Source of the DNA: Pohlia nutans
Lineage: Eukaryota > Streptophyta > Bryopsida > Bryales > Mniaceae
Direction of reading: 5' to 3'
DNA: 64,000 nt
Assembly: GCA_022496805.1 (NCBI GenBank)
Contig: CM040103.1
Location: forward strand, 7,520,001 to 7,584,000
Part shown: in pieces, positions 37,521-49,256 of the stretch
Layout of the letters: each line of letters opens with the position of its first letter
Position numbering within the stretch: position 1 is the first letter of the stretch
Notes under the pieces: generated by a model
The model's database searches: none
Seen by the model: only the letters and a program-made list of their open reading frames with translations
Told to the model about the DNA's origin: nothing
Program-made: the position numbers and the translations under genes

Positions 37521-37887
37521 AGCTTCTGTTCTCTACATCAATGCTTGTTTTGAGAGTTGAATATCAGAAGTGACTTGTAGAATGTGTGATGATTTGAGAG
37601 GGCTTATTTGAAAGCAAAGGTATGGACATGGTGATGGTAGTTCTGTTGGCCAAGGTATGGACATGGTGATGGTGTTTGCACATGGTGATGGTGGTTCTGT
37701 GGGCCTGGTAAATTTGAATCAAGCTCTTCATTTGCTGGTTCCACAAAATTTTTAGTATGTGCACAATTTGAAAACATAGCGGACTCCTTCACCTTTTCAG
37801 TGGTTGATTTGGGAGGGGAGCATGTATGGACATGTGGTTAGGTAGTTAATATTTTAGATCAAATTCTCAAATTTAAAGTTGTGATTG

Positions 37888-38059
37888 ATGGCTATTCCAG
37901 ATGAAATTCGTGCACGTATTGTGGGTTTGAGTGAGGGAGGGAAGAAAGGAGTTGAAATTGCAGCTATTGTTGGAGTCCTTGTTAGAACAGTTCAAAGGTT
38001 GGTGAAGCAATTTCGAGAAAATGGAACTTACAAAAGCAAAATGTGTGCCAACAAATATG

Positions 38060-38094
<35 letters not shown>

Positions 38095-38920
38095 TAGTGA
38101 TAGAGATGTTCGTGGTATAAAACGTGTTTTACAAGCTGATCGTCGCATCACGCTCACTGACATTACTAATATGTGTCCTACTAAAGTATGTAGAAATACT
38201 ATTCGAAAGACTTTACATGATAGTGGCATTCACAATCGAATTGCAGTCAAAAAACCTTTTTTGACACCTCGCCACATGTCTCAACGATTGGCTTTTGATC
38301 AAAAGTATTGTCAATGGAGTGCAGAAGAGTGGGAGCAAGTTGTTTGGACAGATGAGTCCACTTTTGAAGTTGGATAAAACTCTAAACAAATTCATGTTTG
38401 GAGAATTCTGCATAAGCGCTATGCTTCTAGTTGTATAGTTCCAACTTTCAAGAGTGGGAGGACTTCTGTGATGATTTGGATTGCATTTTCTCGAGGGCAG
38501 AAGTCACAACTTGTTTTTATGCCTAAAGATCGGCGCTCTGCGAAGGATTTTGTTAAAGTGGTTTACAATGTGGAGTTGCTTCATTTTATGGAAAAAGTAC
38601 CACAAGGATTACTCATGGAAGATGGTGCACATGTCCATAGAAGCAAACTATGTGAAGAATGGAGGCAAGTACACCATCTAAAGAAGCTTAATTGGCCCGC
38701 AAACTCTCCTGATCTCAATCCAATTGAGAATCTTTGGAAGATTTTGAAAGATGCAGTTCAACATAGTTCAATATGCCCTAAAAATACAAGTGACTTAAGA
38801 GTAGTTATTGAAAGAGAGTGGAAGATTATTAGTGGTCAAAAGCTCCTTCAGCTATGCCATTCCATGCCTACTAGGTTACAAGCAGTGATAGAGGCAAGTG
38901 GAGGACATACGCGTTGGTAG
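37888..38920 (+). pseudogene. Tc1-like DD34E transposase, interrupted
   Basis: An N-terminal helix-turn-helix region (RARIVGLSEGGKKGVEIAAI, then RTVQRLVKQFRENG) is followed by Tc1 catalytic landmarks: VVWTDES (first D), LLMEDGAHVH (second D) and SPDLNPIENLW (E). Thirty-four residues lie between the second D and the E, the Tc1 spacing; plant mariner elements usually show DD39D. The end MPTRLQAVIEASGGHTRW is a usual Tc1 C-terminus. Two lesions are visible: a run of 33 A at 38060-38092 with a frame change across it, and a TAA at 38375-38377 inside the catalytic region. As read, no full protein is made; the A run could also be a sequencing length error. Confidence 0.88.
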
Positions 38921-39487
38921 ATTGTAAGTTATTTTTTTTTGTGTAAGCTATTTGAGCTTGAATTTTTGCACATGTGTCATTAACATGTAGCTTATCTTGT
39001 GACAAGAATCTCATGGCAAATGGGCCATTTTTTAGCCATTGGGAGGGTGCCAAAGTTGGTTGTAGTGAAAATCATTTCCACAAGCATACCGCAAAATAAC
39101 ACATGTTGGTAGATTGGGTGTATCTTTTTTTCACTAATCTTTTAGACTTGAGATTTTTACCGTATATTACTAACACAAATTGGTTTCTAGCAAAAAAAAT
39201 CAAAGTAAGGAATTTGTTTTTCAATTCTCGGGAGGCTATCAAAGTTGATAGGAGTGAAACTTTTTCCACAGCTACCTATATTGGTAGATTTTAAATAACT
39301 TTTTTTTGGTGAATTAATTGGCTTTGAAATTTGGTAGGCATAGTAACAACTTGATTTCAGGTTCATGGAAAAAATTCCAAGGTACCATACCAATTTTTGA
39401 TCTCTCTAGAGGCTTTCAAAGTGGGCAGACTTGAATTTTTTTCCAATGCTAAACCAAAAACGCCATTCTACCTTGGACCCCACCGTA

Positions 39488-40462
39488 CAGTGGGGTCCAA
39501 GGTAGAATGGCGTTTTTGGTTTCGCAGTGAATTTTTTTCAGTACTGCCCACTTTGAAAGCCTCCCGAGAGCTCAAAATTGGTATTTTACCACGAAAGTTT
39601 TACCAAAGAATTGTCTTTAAGTTAATTATATGTATGCCAAATTTCAAGGCCAAAAGATTTACCAAAAAAACGTTATTTAAAATCTACCAACATTGGTAGT
39701 TATTTGCTGCTGCCAACTTTGACAACCTCCCAAAGATTAAATTAATTTCTTTTTGCCATGAAATTCTTGGAAAAAAACTTCTTTATGTTAATAACATATG
39801 ATAAAAATTTCAAGGCCAAAAGATTAATACAAAAAAAGAAATTGACAATCTACCAACATGTGTAGTTGTGGGAAACAATGGGGGAAACTTTGCTACCAAC
39901 TTTGACACCCTCCCAACGGTTGAGAAATTGTCTATTTACCATGAAATATTTGGTACAACATGCTCTTTATAACAAAAACATTCATGCCAAATTTCAAGGT
40001 CAAAAAATCTATACACAGAAAAATATTTACAATGTACCAATGTGTGTAGTTTCCCCCATTGTTTCCCACAACTACACATGTTGGTAGATTGTTAATATCG
40101 TTTTTTGTATTAATCTTTTGGCCTTGAAATTTTTATCATATGTCATTAACATAAAGAGGTTTTCTTTCCTAGAATTTCATGGCAAAAAAATAAAAAATCA
40201 ATCGTTGGGAGGCTATCAAAGTTGGCAGCAGTGAAAAAATTTCCACATCTACCAATGTTGGTAGATTTTGAATAACTTTTTTTCGGTGAATCTTTTGGTC
40301 TTGAAATTTGGTATACATATAATCAACTTAAAGATAAGTCTTTGGTATAACTTTGGTGGTAAAATACCAATTTTTGAGCTGTCGGGAGGCTTTCAAAGTG
40401 GGCAGACTAGAATTCTTTTTCACTGTGAAACCAAAAACGCCATTCTACTTTGGACCCCACTG
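39488..40462. mobile_element. Non-coding foldback element 2, same ends as the Tc1 element
   Basis: 975 bp between TA dinucleotides (39486-39487 and 40463-40464). The ends CAGTGGGGTCCAAGGTAG and its near complement match those of the adjacent transposase-bearing element. The arms fold back as far as GTAGTTGTGGGAAACAATGG at about 39864 and its complement at about 40053-40072, leaving a centre of about 170 bp. It is built from the same units of about 170-185 bp. No reading frame. It is most likely moved in trans by the Tc1-type transposase. Confidence 0.88.
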
Positions 40463-40464
40463 TA

Positions 40465-41439
40465 CAGTGGGGTGACTCCGAAATTGTCCCCTTGTGCAAT
40501 TCGAGGGAAAGTGCCCACACTGCTGCCAACTTTGACATCCTCCCGAGCGCTGGAAAATTGTTATTTATACATGAAATTTTAGACACAAAATTATTGTTAT
40601 GTTGAAAACATGTGTACCAAATTTCAAAGCTAGAAGATTGATACAAAAAAAGATATTCAAGATTTACTAACAAGGGGTAACTATAAGAAATGTTTCACTG
40701 CTCCCAACTTTGACACCCTCCCAAGGATTGAAGAAATTTTTTTTTTCGCATGAGATTTTGGGAGGAGGAACATCTTTATGTTTTTTACACATGTGAAAAA
40801 ATTCACGTCCAAAAGACCCACAAAAAATATGATATTCCAAATCTACCAACAGGTGTAGTTGTGAGAAACAAAGTTGCTTCACAACTACGTTGGTAGATAT
40901 AGAATAACTATTTTTGTGTGTATCTTTTGGCCTTGAAAATTTTCATACATGTGATCAACATCATAAAGATCATGTGACAAACATTTCATGTTGAAATAAC
41001 AAATTCTCAGCCCTAGGAAGGCTGTCAAAGTTGGAAGTTGTGACAACTACACCTGTTGGTAGATTTGGAATATCATATTTTTTGTGGGTCTTTTGGACTT
41101 GAATTTTTTCACATGTGTAAAAAACATAAAGATGTTCCTCCTTCCAAAATCTCATGCGAAAAAAAAAATTTCTTCAATCCTTGGGAGGGTGTCAAAGTTG
41201 GGAGCAGTGAAACATTTCTTACAGTTACCCCTTGTTAGTAAATCTTAAATATCTTTTTTTGTATCAATCTTCTAGCTTTGAAATTTGGTACACATGTTTT
41301 CAACATAACAATGATTTTGTGTCTAAAATTTCATGTATAAATAACAATTTTCCAGCGCTCAGGAGGTGTCAAAGTTGGCAGCAGTGTGGGCACTTTCCCT
41401 TGAATTGCACGAGGGGACAATTTCGGTGTCACCCCACTG
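40465..41439. mobile_element. Non-coding foldback element 3, related but different outer ends
   Basis: 975 bp, TA-flanked (40463-40464 and 41440-41441), starting CAGTGGGGTGACTCCGAAAT and ending with its complement. The arms, about 40465-40865 and 41040-41439, pair well; the outer 45 bp differ from elements 1 and 2 after CAGTGGGGT. The inner units again carry CCAACTTTGACACCCTCCC. No coding frame. It shares its left TA with element 2. Confidence 0.88.
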
Positions 41440-42067
41440 TACAAAGGCTAGCCACCCACAAATAACAAGCGCCCCCTATATTACAACACGATTAACAAAA
41501 AGTGTGACGGCACATTTTGCTTAGAGTGAGGCTAGTATCTTTATTTCCAAACTTGGAATACCACTTCAAACTAAAAAAATTACCACCCCAAAGAGTCAAA
41601 CTAATATCCATAAGGAAAATACCGGCCTCAAACACTTTTTTTTTTTTTAACACAAGCGATCACTTAATAAACACTTTGGTTGGCAAAAAAGATAAAAATT
41701 GAGACCTTCATTCTTAGCATGAGATATGAAAATAACAACCACTATTGAGAGAATGGCAAAAAAAAAAAATTGCCATCACTCAGAAACCACGTGCTAGATT
41801 TGCCACAATAAACCCTAATTCATGGTAGATTTTGAAAGGCACTTGTGCAGAGGATTGCGCAGATGTGCATTTCTGATTGATCCAAGGGCTCCTATTCATT
41901 AACAAGGCTATGAAAAATAATGTTTCTTAACCCACCAACCAAAATACTGTCGCGTCAAAATCATAACTTGGCACTATGGATCTATATCAGATATTGCGGT
42001 AAGTGCGAGTCAACAAGTGAGTGTAATGGACTACCGAAGTAAGGAGAGAAATTTAGAATGACGTTTC

Positions 42068-42264
42068 ACTAGTAGAAGACCTATCGTTTTTTATTCCCCA
42101 TTTCGTAGGAACAATGAATAGTGGCTAAATATTATACTTATATTTTTGTTTTCTTATGACCAAAACTACTCACCAACACTAACACAACCCATGCGCCTGG
42201 CACCGTTGCATTCTTTTTTCATTTACAGTAAATGAAAAGACGACACATTTCCTACTAGAGTTTC
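42068..42264. mobile_element. MITE-like copy with CACTAGTAGAA end
   Basis: It starts CACTAGTAGAAGACC and ends TTTCCTACTAGAG, nearly complementary ends. It is the second copy of the 34.4-kb element, with about 75-80 percent identity judged by eye. Confidence 0.55.
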
Positions 42265-42549
42265 GTACAACATTTTGATGCGGTTATAACAACAAAATTG
42301 CAACGTGTTAGAACAACATACTGATGCTCTATACTAACCCCTAAACGTACCAACCCTTTGAAGAGAAGTATATTCTAGTGTCAAAAGTAGATGTTAGCAT
42401 GGCTTAAATGTACATGAGGTGTACATGAGAAGACCATTGCAAGCAGAAAATCTACCCAACTAATTTGACATACCTGTAGTTGGAGGCCTCTCCAACAATA
42501 TCAATAGTTCCCCATCACTAGAGATTATTGTAATTGGTAGAGAATTTAA

Positions 42550-43090
42550 CCCCTAAATGACGGAGGGGGTAAGGGCAAAACATAAATGTCTTATAAAAAA
42601 TTACTTCTTCAACTTTGATGAAGTTTGGTCCAAAAGAGAAAATGAGGAGCTTGATGTTTAGTAATTATCCATACAGTCAAATTTCAAAAAATAGCTTTTT
42701 ATCATCTCATAATGAATTTAGAAGCATTTAACTTCAAATATTTATCAGAATTACAAATTTTATTTTTAGAATTTGAAATTTTGTATGATTTGTTAAAACT
42801 AGACATTCTATTCTAAAATAAAAAATTGCAAATTTTTCAAAGGAGAGAACATCATTACTTTCCCCAAATAGTAAGTTTTCTAACACTAGCCAATGTAGAA
42901 GTGTTTTTCTTTGAAAATTTCTCCTGGGTGGAGTTTAACTCGGATTGATATGATTCAAAGTGGGTTGGAAAGTAGACTTGATTCCCTATTTAAAAATATT
43001 TTTAATTTTCTATAAAAATAGTTTTTCTATTTTGGGCAGCCCGTAAAAAAAGGGCAGAGACCATAAAATGGTTGATCCGTCACTTAGGGG
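42550..43090. mobile_element. TTAA-flanked element with 15-bp inverted ends
   Basis: TTAA at 42546-42549 and 43091-43094. The left end CCCCTAAATGACGGA and the complement of the right end CCCCTAAGTGACGGA differ at one base. 541 bp, no coding frame. A related left end with CTAA stands at about 42334. Confidence 0.78.
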
Positions 43091-44333
43091 TTAATAGGCT
43101 TTCAAAGGTGCCTTGGACATCTTGCGTGTATGCGTGCACCATTATGGGTTATACAATAAATGCTTATCAACTAAAAATAGTTCTCAGCAGTTGAATACCA
43201 TCTCTTTTTTTTCTTCTTTTTTTAAATTTTTTTTTTTTGAAACAACAGTCATGATATTTTATTCCTTTGAGAAAACAAAACATCACAGTGAACCAAGGGC
43301 AAAGACACGGCAAGAGCGAACTTTTTTATTTCTTTCGTGCAATCATTGTAGAAAGATGGAGGCACCTAAAACCTCCCATGATGCTTAGGATTTTTGAAAA
43401 TCAATTTGATTAGGATTTTTTTTTATTGATAGATAGTAAAGATTCATAAAAATGATTTCTTTTTCTTTTTCAATCAAAATGAGATTTATATGAATTTTGA
43501 AAATGAAAAGTTAGTCATACCCCATATTGTTGATGTTTAATTTTATATTTTTTATATTTTTAATATTCACCAAACCAAGAGTGAGGTGCCATTTGGAGAC
43601 CTCCAAACTACCAAGGAAAGAAAAACAGAAATTAAGCACCAAACATCCACAAACTCCTTAAGGCCCATTCGCACTTGGCCTTTGCAAAGACCGTGGATAA
43701 AATTTTAACACCCCCACAATTTTGGGAAAAATACCTTCTTTGTAGGAAAGGTATCATCAATGAGGTTTGGAAAGGTATTAGCAATAGTAGGGGTATTACA
43801 TAATGGCCCCTCAAGTGCCACATTAGCTAAGACCATTCTTTAGTGTTCAAAACTAGGGAATATTTCCTATTTTGGTGCTCCCTTAACAATTGCCTACTAT
43901 TGCTCAAATATTTTTTGTCCTCCTAAATATTAGCTAATACATTCTTAAAAGTGTGCCATGTGTACATCCATGTAGGATTGGTAATTACTAAAGAATGTAG
44001 GTGGGAACACACATCTTTTTAAGGATGTAAGACCCCCTTGTAAGACCACTTCTAAGGCCAGGTGCGAACATACCTTAAACATAGCCGTTCTGGCTTGCTT
44101 TAAAAAACTATGACCCCAAAATATTTTTAGCCTCAGTGGCCCGGGAAATGCGGGGACCGGGAAAGGCGGGCATGGGGGGTCCAGGTAGGCACGCGGATAA
44201 TGCGGGAGCGAAATTCCAGAGGGGTCCACGTATTTGCTAAGGGGAGTCCACGTAGCCCTCGCCAAATTTGCTGAGGGGTCCAGTCTGTGTGAACCCAGTC
44301 TCTCTGGTGTTGAAGCATTCTTCAGCAATGGTA

Positions 44334-45007
44334 GGCCCCCGCACATGAAGCTGCAAGCTGTAGTCGGCTGTTGCAGCCTTTGTTGATGAAAATGCGCGTG
44401 GAAGCTTAAGAGTGGCGCGCTATTTTTGGCAAGGCATTTAATATTGTCTTACAAGCTCATCTAGGGCTATAACAGCCGTGAACAGTGATCGCAAAGGGCT
44501 GCAAGGTTTTTGAGCATCTGGAAGCGCAGCGGCATCTTGCAAGATCTCGCCAATCCTTCAACGAGAACACTGTGCCGCTTATACCGGTGCCGCAACTGCA
44601 GCCGGCGGTTGAGGTGCATGTGCGGAGGCCTGGTGTTTCAGCGACAGTGTGGTGCAAACATTCTTCAGCGTTTCTGCGTTCAATGGTGAGCGATCAGGGT
44701 TGCGTTTCCGTTATTAGGCCTCCGCACATGCGCCTCAACCGCCGGCCGCGGCACCGGTATAAGCGGCACAGTGTTCTCGTTGAAGGATTGGCAAGATCCT
44801 GCAAGATGTCGCTGCGCTTCCAGATGCTCAAAAACCTTGCAGCCATTTGTGATCACTGTTCACGGCTGTTACAGCCCTGGCTGAGCTTGTAAGACAATAT
44901 TAAATGCCTTGCCAAAAATAGCGAGCCACTCTTAAGCTTCCACGTGCATTTTCATCAACTGAGGCTGCAACAGCCGACTGCAGCTTGCAGCTTCATGTGC
45001 GGGGGCC
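44334..45007. mobile_element. Foldback element of 674 bp, TA-flanked
   Basis: The arms, about 44334-44630 and 44715-45007, are inverted copies with few differences, ending GGCCCCCGCACATGAAGC and its complement. TA stands at 44332-44333 and 45008-45009. The loop is about 80-90 bp. It is GC-richer than its surroundings and has no gene; open frames in it are by-products of the symmetry. Confidence 0.82.
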
Positions 45008-45019
45008 TATTGTGAGGGT

Positions 45020-45545
45020 TCGATACTGAGGGTTTTGTTTCTGATATTGCTTTCACGGTGAGGGTTGCATTTCCGATATTGTGAGGGTTTGATACGGTGA
45101 GGGTTTGATACGGTGAGGGTTCGATACTGAGGGTTATGTTCTGAGAGACGGTGTGTGAGTGATTACTTTGAGGCTGTGATTACTGTGAACGATATTGTGA
45201 GCAACGAGCAATACTAATGAGCGATGAACGATTAGACATTGAGGGTGAAGATCTGAAATTCTTGAGTGTGAAGACCAGAGATTGACTGACTGTGAGAATG
45301 GAGATTGAGGGTTTCTATGAAATCGGTGAACAGACAAGGGCGAGAGGGCTCTGGGGATCGAGAGTTTAGGGATGGCGAGTGCGCAAGGGCGAGAGTTTGA
45401 GGGCGAGGGCGATCTGTCTGTCTGCGCATCGACTTCGGCGATCTGTCTGCGAGTGAGCCAACGACTTCGGATCAGAGGTGACTTCGGCGAGTGGTGCGAG
45501 CGAGAATTCTGTCTTCGGAGGCGAGAGGGCGACGAGGGCGCAAGG
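45020..45545. repeat. Low-complexity GAGGGTTCGATAC-type and GAGGGCGA repeats
   Basis: TGAGGGTTYGATAC recurs about five times from 45013 to 45132, followed by purine-rich GAGGGCGAGGGCGA stretches. No gene is recognised; the open frames reflect the lack of stops in GC-rich repeats. Confidence 0.6.
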
Positions 45546-45563
45546 CGATGAGGGTTTCTGTAT

Positions 45564-45862
45564 AGCAGGGAGCCCCCGCCCGAGGGATTTCCGCGTAGGA
45601 AAACCCCCGAGGGCGAGGGCGGCAGCCCGAGGCCGAGTGGGGTTTTCCTGCGCGGAAATCTCGCGGGCGGGGCTCCCTGCTGCGTAAACCCCGGCTAAAA
45701 AAATTAGATCACTTGAAACTCGGGTACCATTAGGAACATTGGGAACCATTGGGAACATTTCCTTAAAAAGCGGGGTTTTCCACGGAATTCCATGATTTGG
45801 GGGATTTCCGCGTCAAAATCCCCCAATTTTTCCATTACAATTTTTTCAGCCGGGGTTTACGC
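45564..45862. repeat. Two abutting palindromes, GC-rich
   Basis: AGCAGGGAGC at 45564 pairs with GCTCCCTGCT at 45672-45681. Directly after it, GCGTAAACCCCGGCT (45682-45696) pairs perfectly with AGCCGGGGTTTACGC (45848-45862). Both include a near copy of GGGATTTCCGCG in inverted form. They look like MITE-type foldbacks; no target duplication is obvious. Confidence 0.65.
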
Positions 45863-47159
45863 TTCACAATGAGGGCTTCACAATGAGGGTTCGATGAGGT
45901 TTTCCTGCTGATCGGTGCAATTTCGGAGAGTCAGACAAAATTAAAAATAGACACGTGGCACCTGTACAAGGGGGTCCATGTGACACATTAAAAAAATTAA
46001 AAAACAAATCTGATTTTTTTCTCTCATTTTCCCACCTGTGAGCATTTTTGACACACTATGTACCCACAACATTTTTGAGGCTTGCTTTAACTCACTACAA
46101 GAGTGGAAGAATTTGAGTGGAAGAATTTTAGAAGGAATTTCCTAAGCGCCATGCCTGGAAAAATGGTGTTACCACAATAATAATCTCATGCAAATTCATA
46201 GGCTTTTCAAAGAATACCCATCTACACCACGCATACCAAATTTGCCAAAGAGTTGCAAAGTAGAAGACATCCAGGCGGGATGCAATTTATGCTTGCAAGA
46301 CAACAACCAATGCGACCAAAGGCGCTAGAGGTAATGCTAGTTAGCGTTTCTCACCACGAGTTTTGGGCAGGTGTAAGTGTTTAATTTTCTTTGAAAATTG
46401 AGTTAATCAAAAACAGAAGAGGAGTTGAAGAGGAGTTCCCTCTCTATAATTAAATTTTCTGACAACTATTGTTCAAGAACAGTCCCCATCGTTGGGGCTC
46501 TTGGTTTGTGGGAGCGGATGCGAACTCTCCTTTAGCATTGGGGTGGTCACAAGTTCCATGCCTCGTGGTGGCACGCGGTCTCTCTCTAGATTATTTTTCA
46601 ACTCACTACAAACTAGTTTTGACGTTATTTTGAACTGAAAATGAATTGAAGGTGAGTATGAGATAAGTTTTCATTTTGAGACACTCTTTTTGGTTAACTC
46701 TAATGTGTCTCAGAAATTGCAACTTAACCCCTAACTATTTGCAAGGAGCCCCGTGGGGCCACATTTTAGTCAAACTTGGATTTTCACTTAGTTTCTAATT
46801 TCAAATGAAAATGATCCCAACTAAAATACTGTGGGGGCTAAACCCAAACTCCTTTTATATAAACTTAAGAAGCATGCCACCTACACTTTTATGTTCATCA
46901 CTATTATTATTTTACGTTTATACTAAAGAATTCATATTGTTTAAAGCTTTTTTTCAATTACTGTGATTTTTACAAGATAAAGACTTTGAAAAGTATTATA
47001 AAATTAGTTTAAATTACAAAATTATGAAAAAGAAATCAGTGTAAAATAGTTTAACAATAACTTATATGAAAAAATACAAGAAAAATATAATATATTTTAA
47101 AATGTGAAAAATTGATGAGGTTTGACCGAGTTATTGTAGTATGCACGCTTAAGGATTAA

Positions 47160-47784
47160 TCCCTAAATGTCCAACCGTCCAAAACGTGACAATGTACAAA
47201 AATGAATTTTTTTTCCTCATCCGTCATTGACTTCTGGTAGAGTAGTCTTTTATTAAAGATTTTAGGGGAAGTTAGAGTATTATATTTCAATCCATCACAA
47301 CAAGATTTTAGGGGAAGTTAGAGTAGTCATTTCATGAATGCATGTGTGATCTCATTAGAAATGGAATGATTTATGAAATTTCTATGCTTCATTTCATGTT
47401 GGAGTGATTCACCCAAATTTTCAAAGATTACAATCTAAATGTGTTATTGAAAAAGTCAACTCATTATATTAAATAACCAATAAGTCTTCAAAAATCACTA
47501 CACTTAGAGTATTATATTTCAATCCATCACAACAAATTTCGTTCACAATTGTCTATATCTTATTTGTAATCAAATTACAAAAGAATTTTGAATTTTGAGT
47601 TTCAAGTTTTATAGAAAAATTGGTGATAGTAATCACAAATCTTAATGTATGGAAAAAACTTAAAACTCATAATGTACAACTTTTATTCATAAATCAAGTT
47701 CAAAATATCCCTCTTAGTTACGTTTTAATATAATGCATCTTTGTAAAACTGCCAAATCTTGAGAAGGGTGAAGACGTCTAGGAA
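47160..47784 (+). mobile_element. TTAA-flanked element, family A, with internal duplication
   Basis: TTAA at 47156-47159 on the left and a mutated TTGA at 47785-47788 on the right. It starts TCCCTAAATGTCCAACCG and ends GACGTCTAGGAA. GATTTTAGGGGAAGTTAGAG occurs twice near 47258 and 47304 and encloses a copy of a segment found again near 47509, which makes this copy longer (625 bp) than its relatives. Confidence 0.68.
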
Positions 47785-47788
47785 TTGA

Positions 47789-48871
47789 CCCTTAAATGTT
47801 AAACAAGCCCCATAGGCTTGTTTTGAGAGAACAATGAAGGAAAAAATGGATTTTCTCAACCAAATTGAAATGGATTGGTGCTTTTGGAAAGGTGATGATA
47901 AAGTGAGGCTAATTTAGCAAATACGTTTGTTTTAGTAAATTGTACTTTCTAAGGAAATAAGAAAGAGAATCAGTGGGGAGGGAGGGGAAGGAGTCAGGCA
48001 ACTTGAGATCTTGATGCATACTACATCTCGCAACACATGTTAGCGATGTTGAACAACGTTTTTTTTTTTTTGTATTTTAATTTTAATTTTATCCATAATT
48101 ACAAAGCGGGTTACAAAGGTCATTGCAAAGCTAGAATATCATTGATGTTTTTGCTTTTGTTTTTGTTTTTTTAGTTTTCTTTTTTAGTGTGTTTTTGAAC
48201 TGTTCATTCCATTTACTATTCAAATGGGATTAGAAGAATTCTCATTGGTTGCTCACATTAATCAAGGAGCCACTAGTGGAGGCAAGTCTCCAAAATTTTA
48301 AAAATTCTTTTTGGTTGCTTTTCTAGGACCTTCTTGACGTTTAACCCATCAGCGCGCCAACGTCCATATATTGGACGACGAACAGATTGAAGATGTTCGG
48401 ATCTCATCTAGAATGGACAGTTTTCATCCACCAAAATTACTCTTGGTTCTTGTGCAAGTTGACTATTCTTTTAATAGTTTGGATCTTCAAAATAGGTTAT
48501 TATGATTTTAAGAAAAATAGCACAATCGGTTTATGTCAAGTTTCATTTTTAGTTCAAAAAGTGAGACTTCAAACATGATTTTCCAAAATATATAGAATCA
48601 AGTAATGGAAACCATACCATCTCGTAGGGCATGTTATTCCAATTTCATTACAATTTTTTGATTTTTTTTGTGTTGATTTGGGATTTTTAATTGAATTTCA
48701 AGAGAAAACCTTTCAAAAGTAAATAAAAAATATTAATAAAAGATATGATGCATCCAACCATACAGATGTGATCTTTACATTAACATTTACAAGTTTTCTT
48801 TGTACATTTAGGATTTCATCAAACTTTATAGTGCATCTTTAAAAACAACGTTGAATTGGGACGTTAAAGAG
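47789..48871. mobile_element. Possible chain of two TTAA-bordered segments
   Basis: CCCTTAAATGTT follows TTGA at 47785, TTAA stands again at 48341-48344 followed by CCCATCAGCG, and TTAA at 48872-48875. The inner ends do not form clear inverted pairs. It may be two decayed elements of the TTAA type. No gene is seen here. Confidence 0.35.
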
Positions 48872-48875
48872 TTAA

Positions 48876-48933
48876 CCCTTAAACGTCAAGAGGGCCTGGA
48901 CAGGGCAGCTCGGAAGGAATCTAAATTTTTTGG

Positions 48934-48965
<32 letters not shown>

Positions 48966-49245
48966 GCAAAAACGGCTCTGCAGTGCACTGTTAGCTAGCA
49001 CTGTAGCACTGCGGCACTACTGAACTTCAGCTCCCCCAACCTCAAAACTTGTTTAATTAGATAACTTTGATTGCTTACCAACGATTCCACAATCTCTCAA
49101 ATGAGGCAAATATTTGGAATCTAGATCGCTTTTTCAGTAGCTTTCCAACGCACCAAGTCTCGCTTGATTTGGTTGAGAGAATCAACTTTTTTCTTCATTA
49201 TTCTCTTTTGAAAAAACCCATGGGATTTACCTTGACGTTTAAGGG
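48876..49245. mobile_element. TTAA-flanked element with perfect 15-bp inverted ends
   Basis: TTAA at 48872-48875 and 49246-49249. Both ends read CCCTTAAACGTCAAG from outside in, without mismatch. 370 bp, with a T run of 28 nt at 48938-48965 and no coding frame. Three bases after its right TTAA, another TTAA with CCCCTAAACGTCAATGC begins at 49253. Confidence 0.82.
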
Positions 49246-49256
49246 TTAAGGATTAA

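Larger units (their letters stand above)
36648..39485 (+). mobile_element. Tc1-type transposon with 569-bp terminal inverted repeats, TA-flanked
   Basis: The ends are CAGTGGGGTCC and its complement, each next to TA (36646-36647 and 39486-39487). The arms 36648-37216 and 38917-39485 pair base for base with constant coordinate sum and only scattered mismatches, so no net indel separates them. Each arm consists of about three degenerate units of about 185 bp that carry CCAACTTTG..CCTCCC and CTACCAACAT motifs. Between the arms lies the transposase reading frame, whose TAG stop falls inside the right arm. The near identity of the arms suggests a fairly recent insertion. Confidence 0.9.

Noticed and set aside
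44457..44892. Open frames on both strands in the 674-bp foldback
   Set aside because: They mirror each other across the palindrome and lack any family pattern.
46092..46110. CACTACAAGAG as a CACTA element start
   Set aside because: No matching TAGTG end, subterminal repeats or transposase were found downstream.
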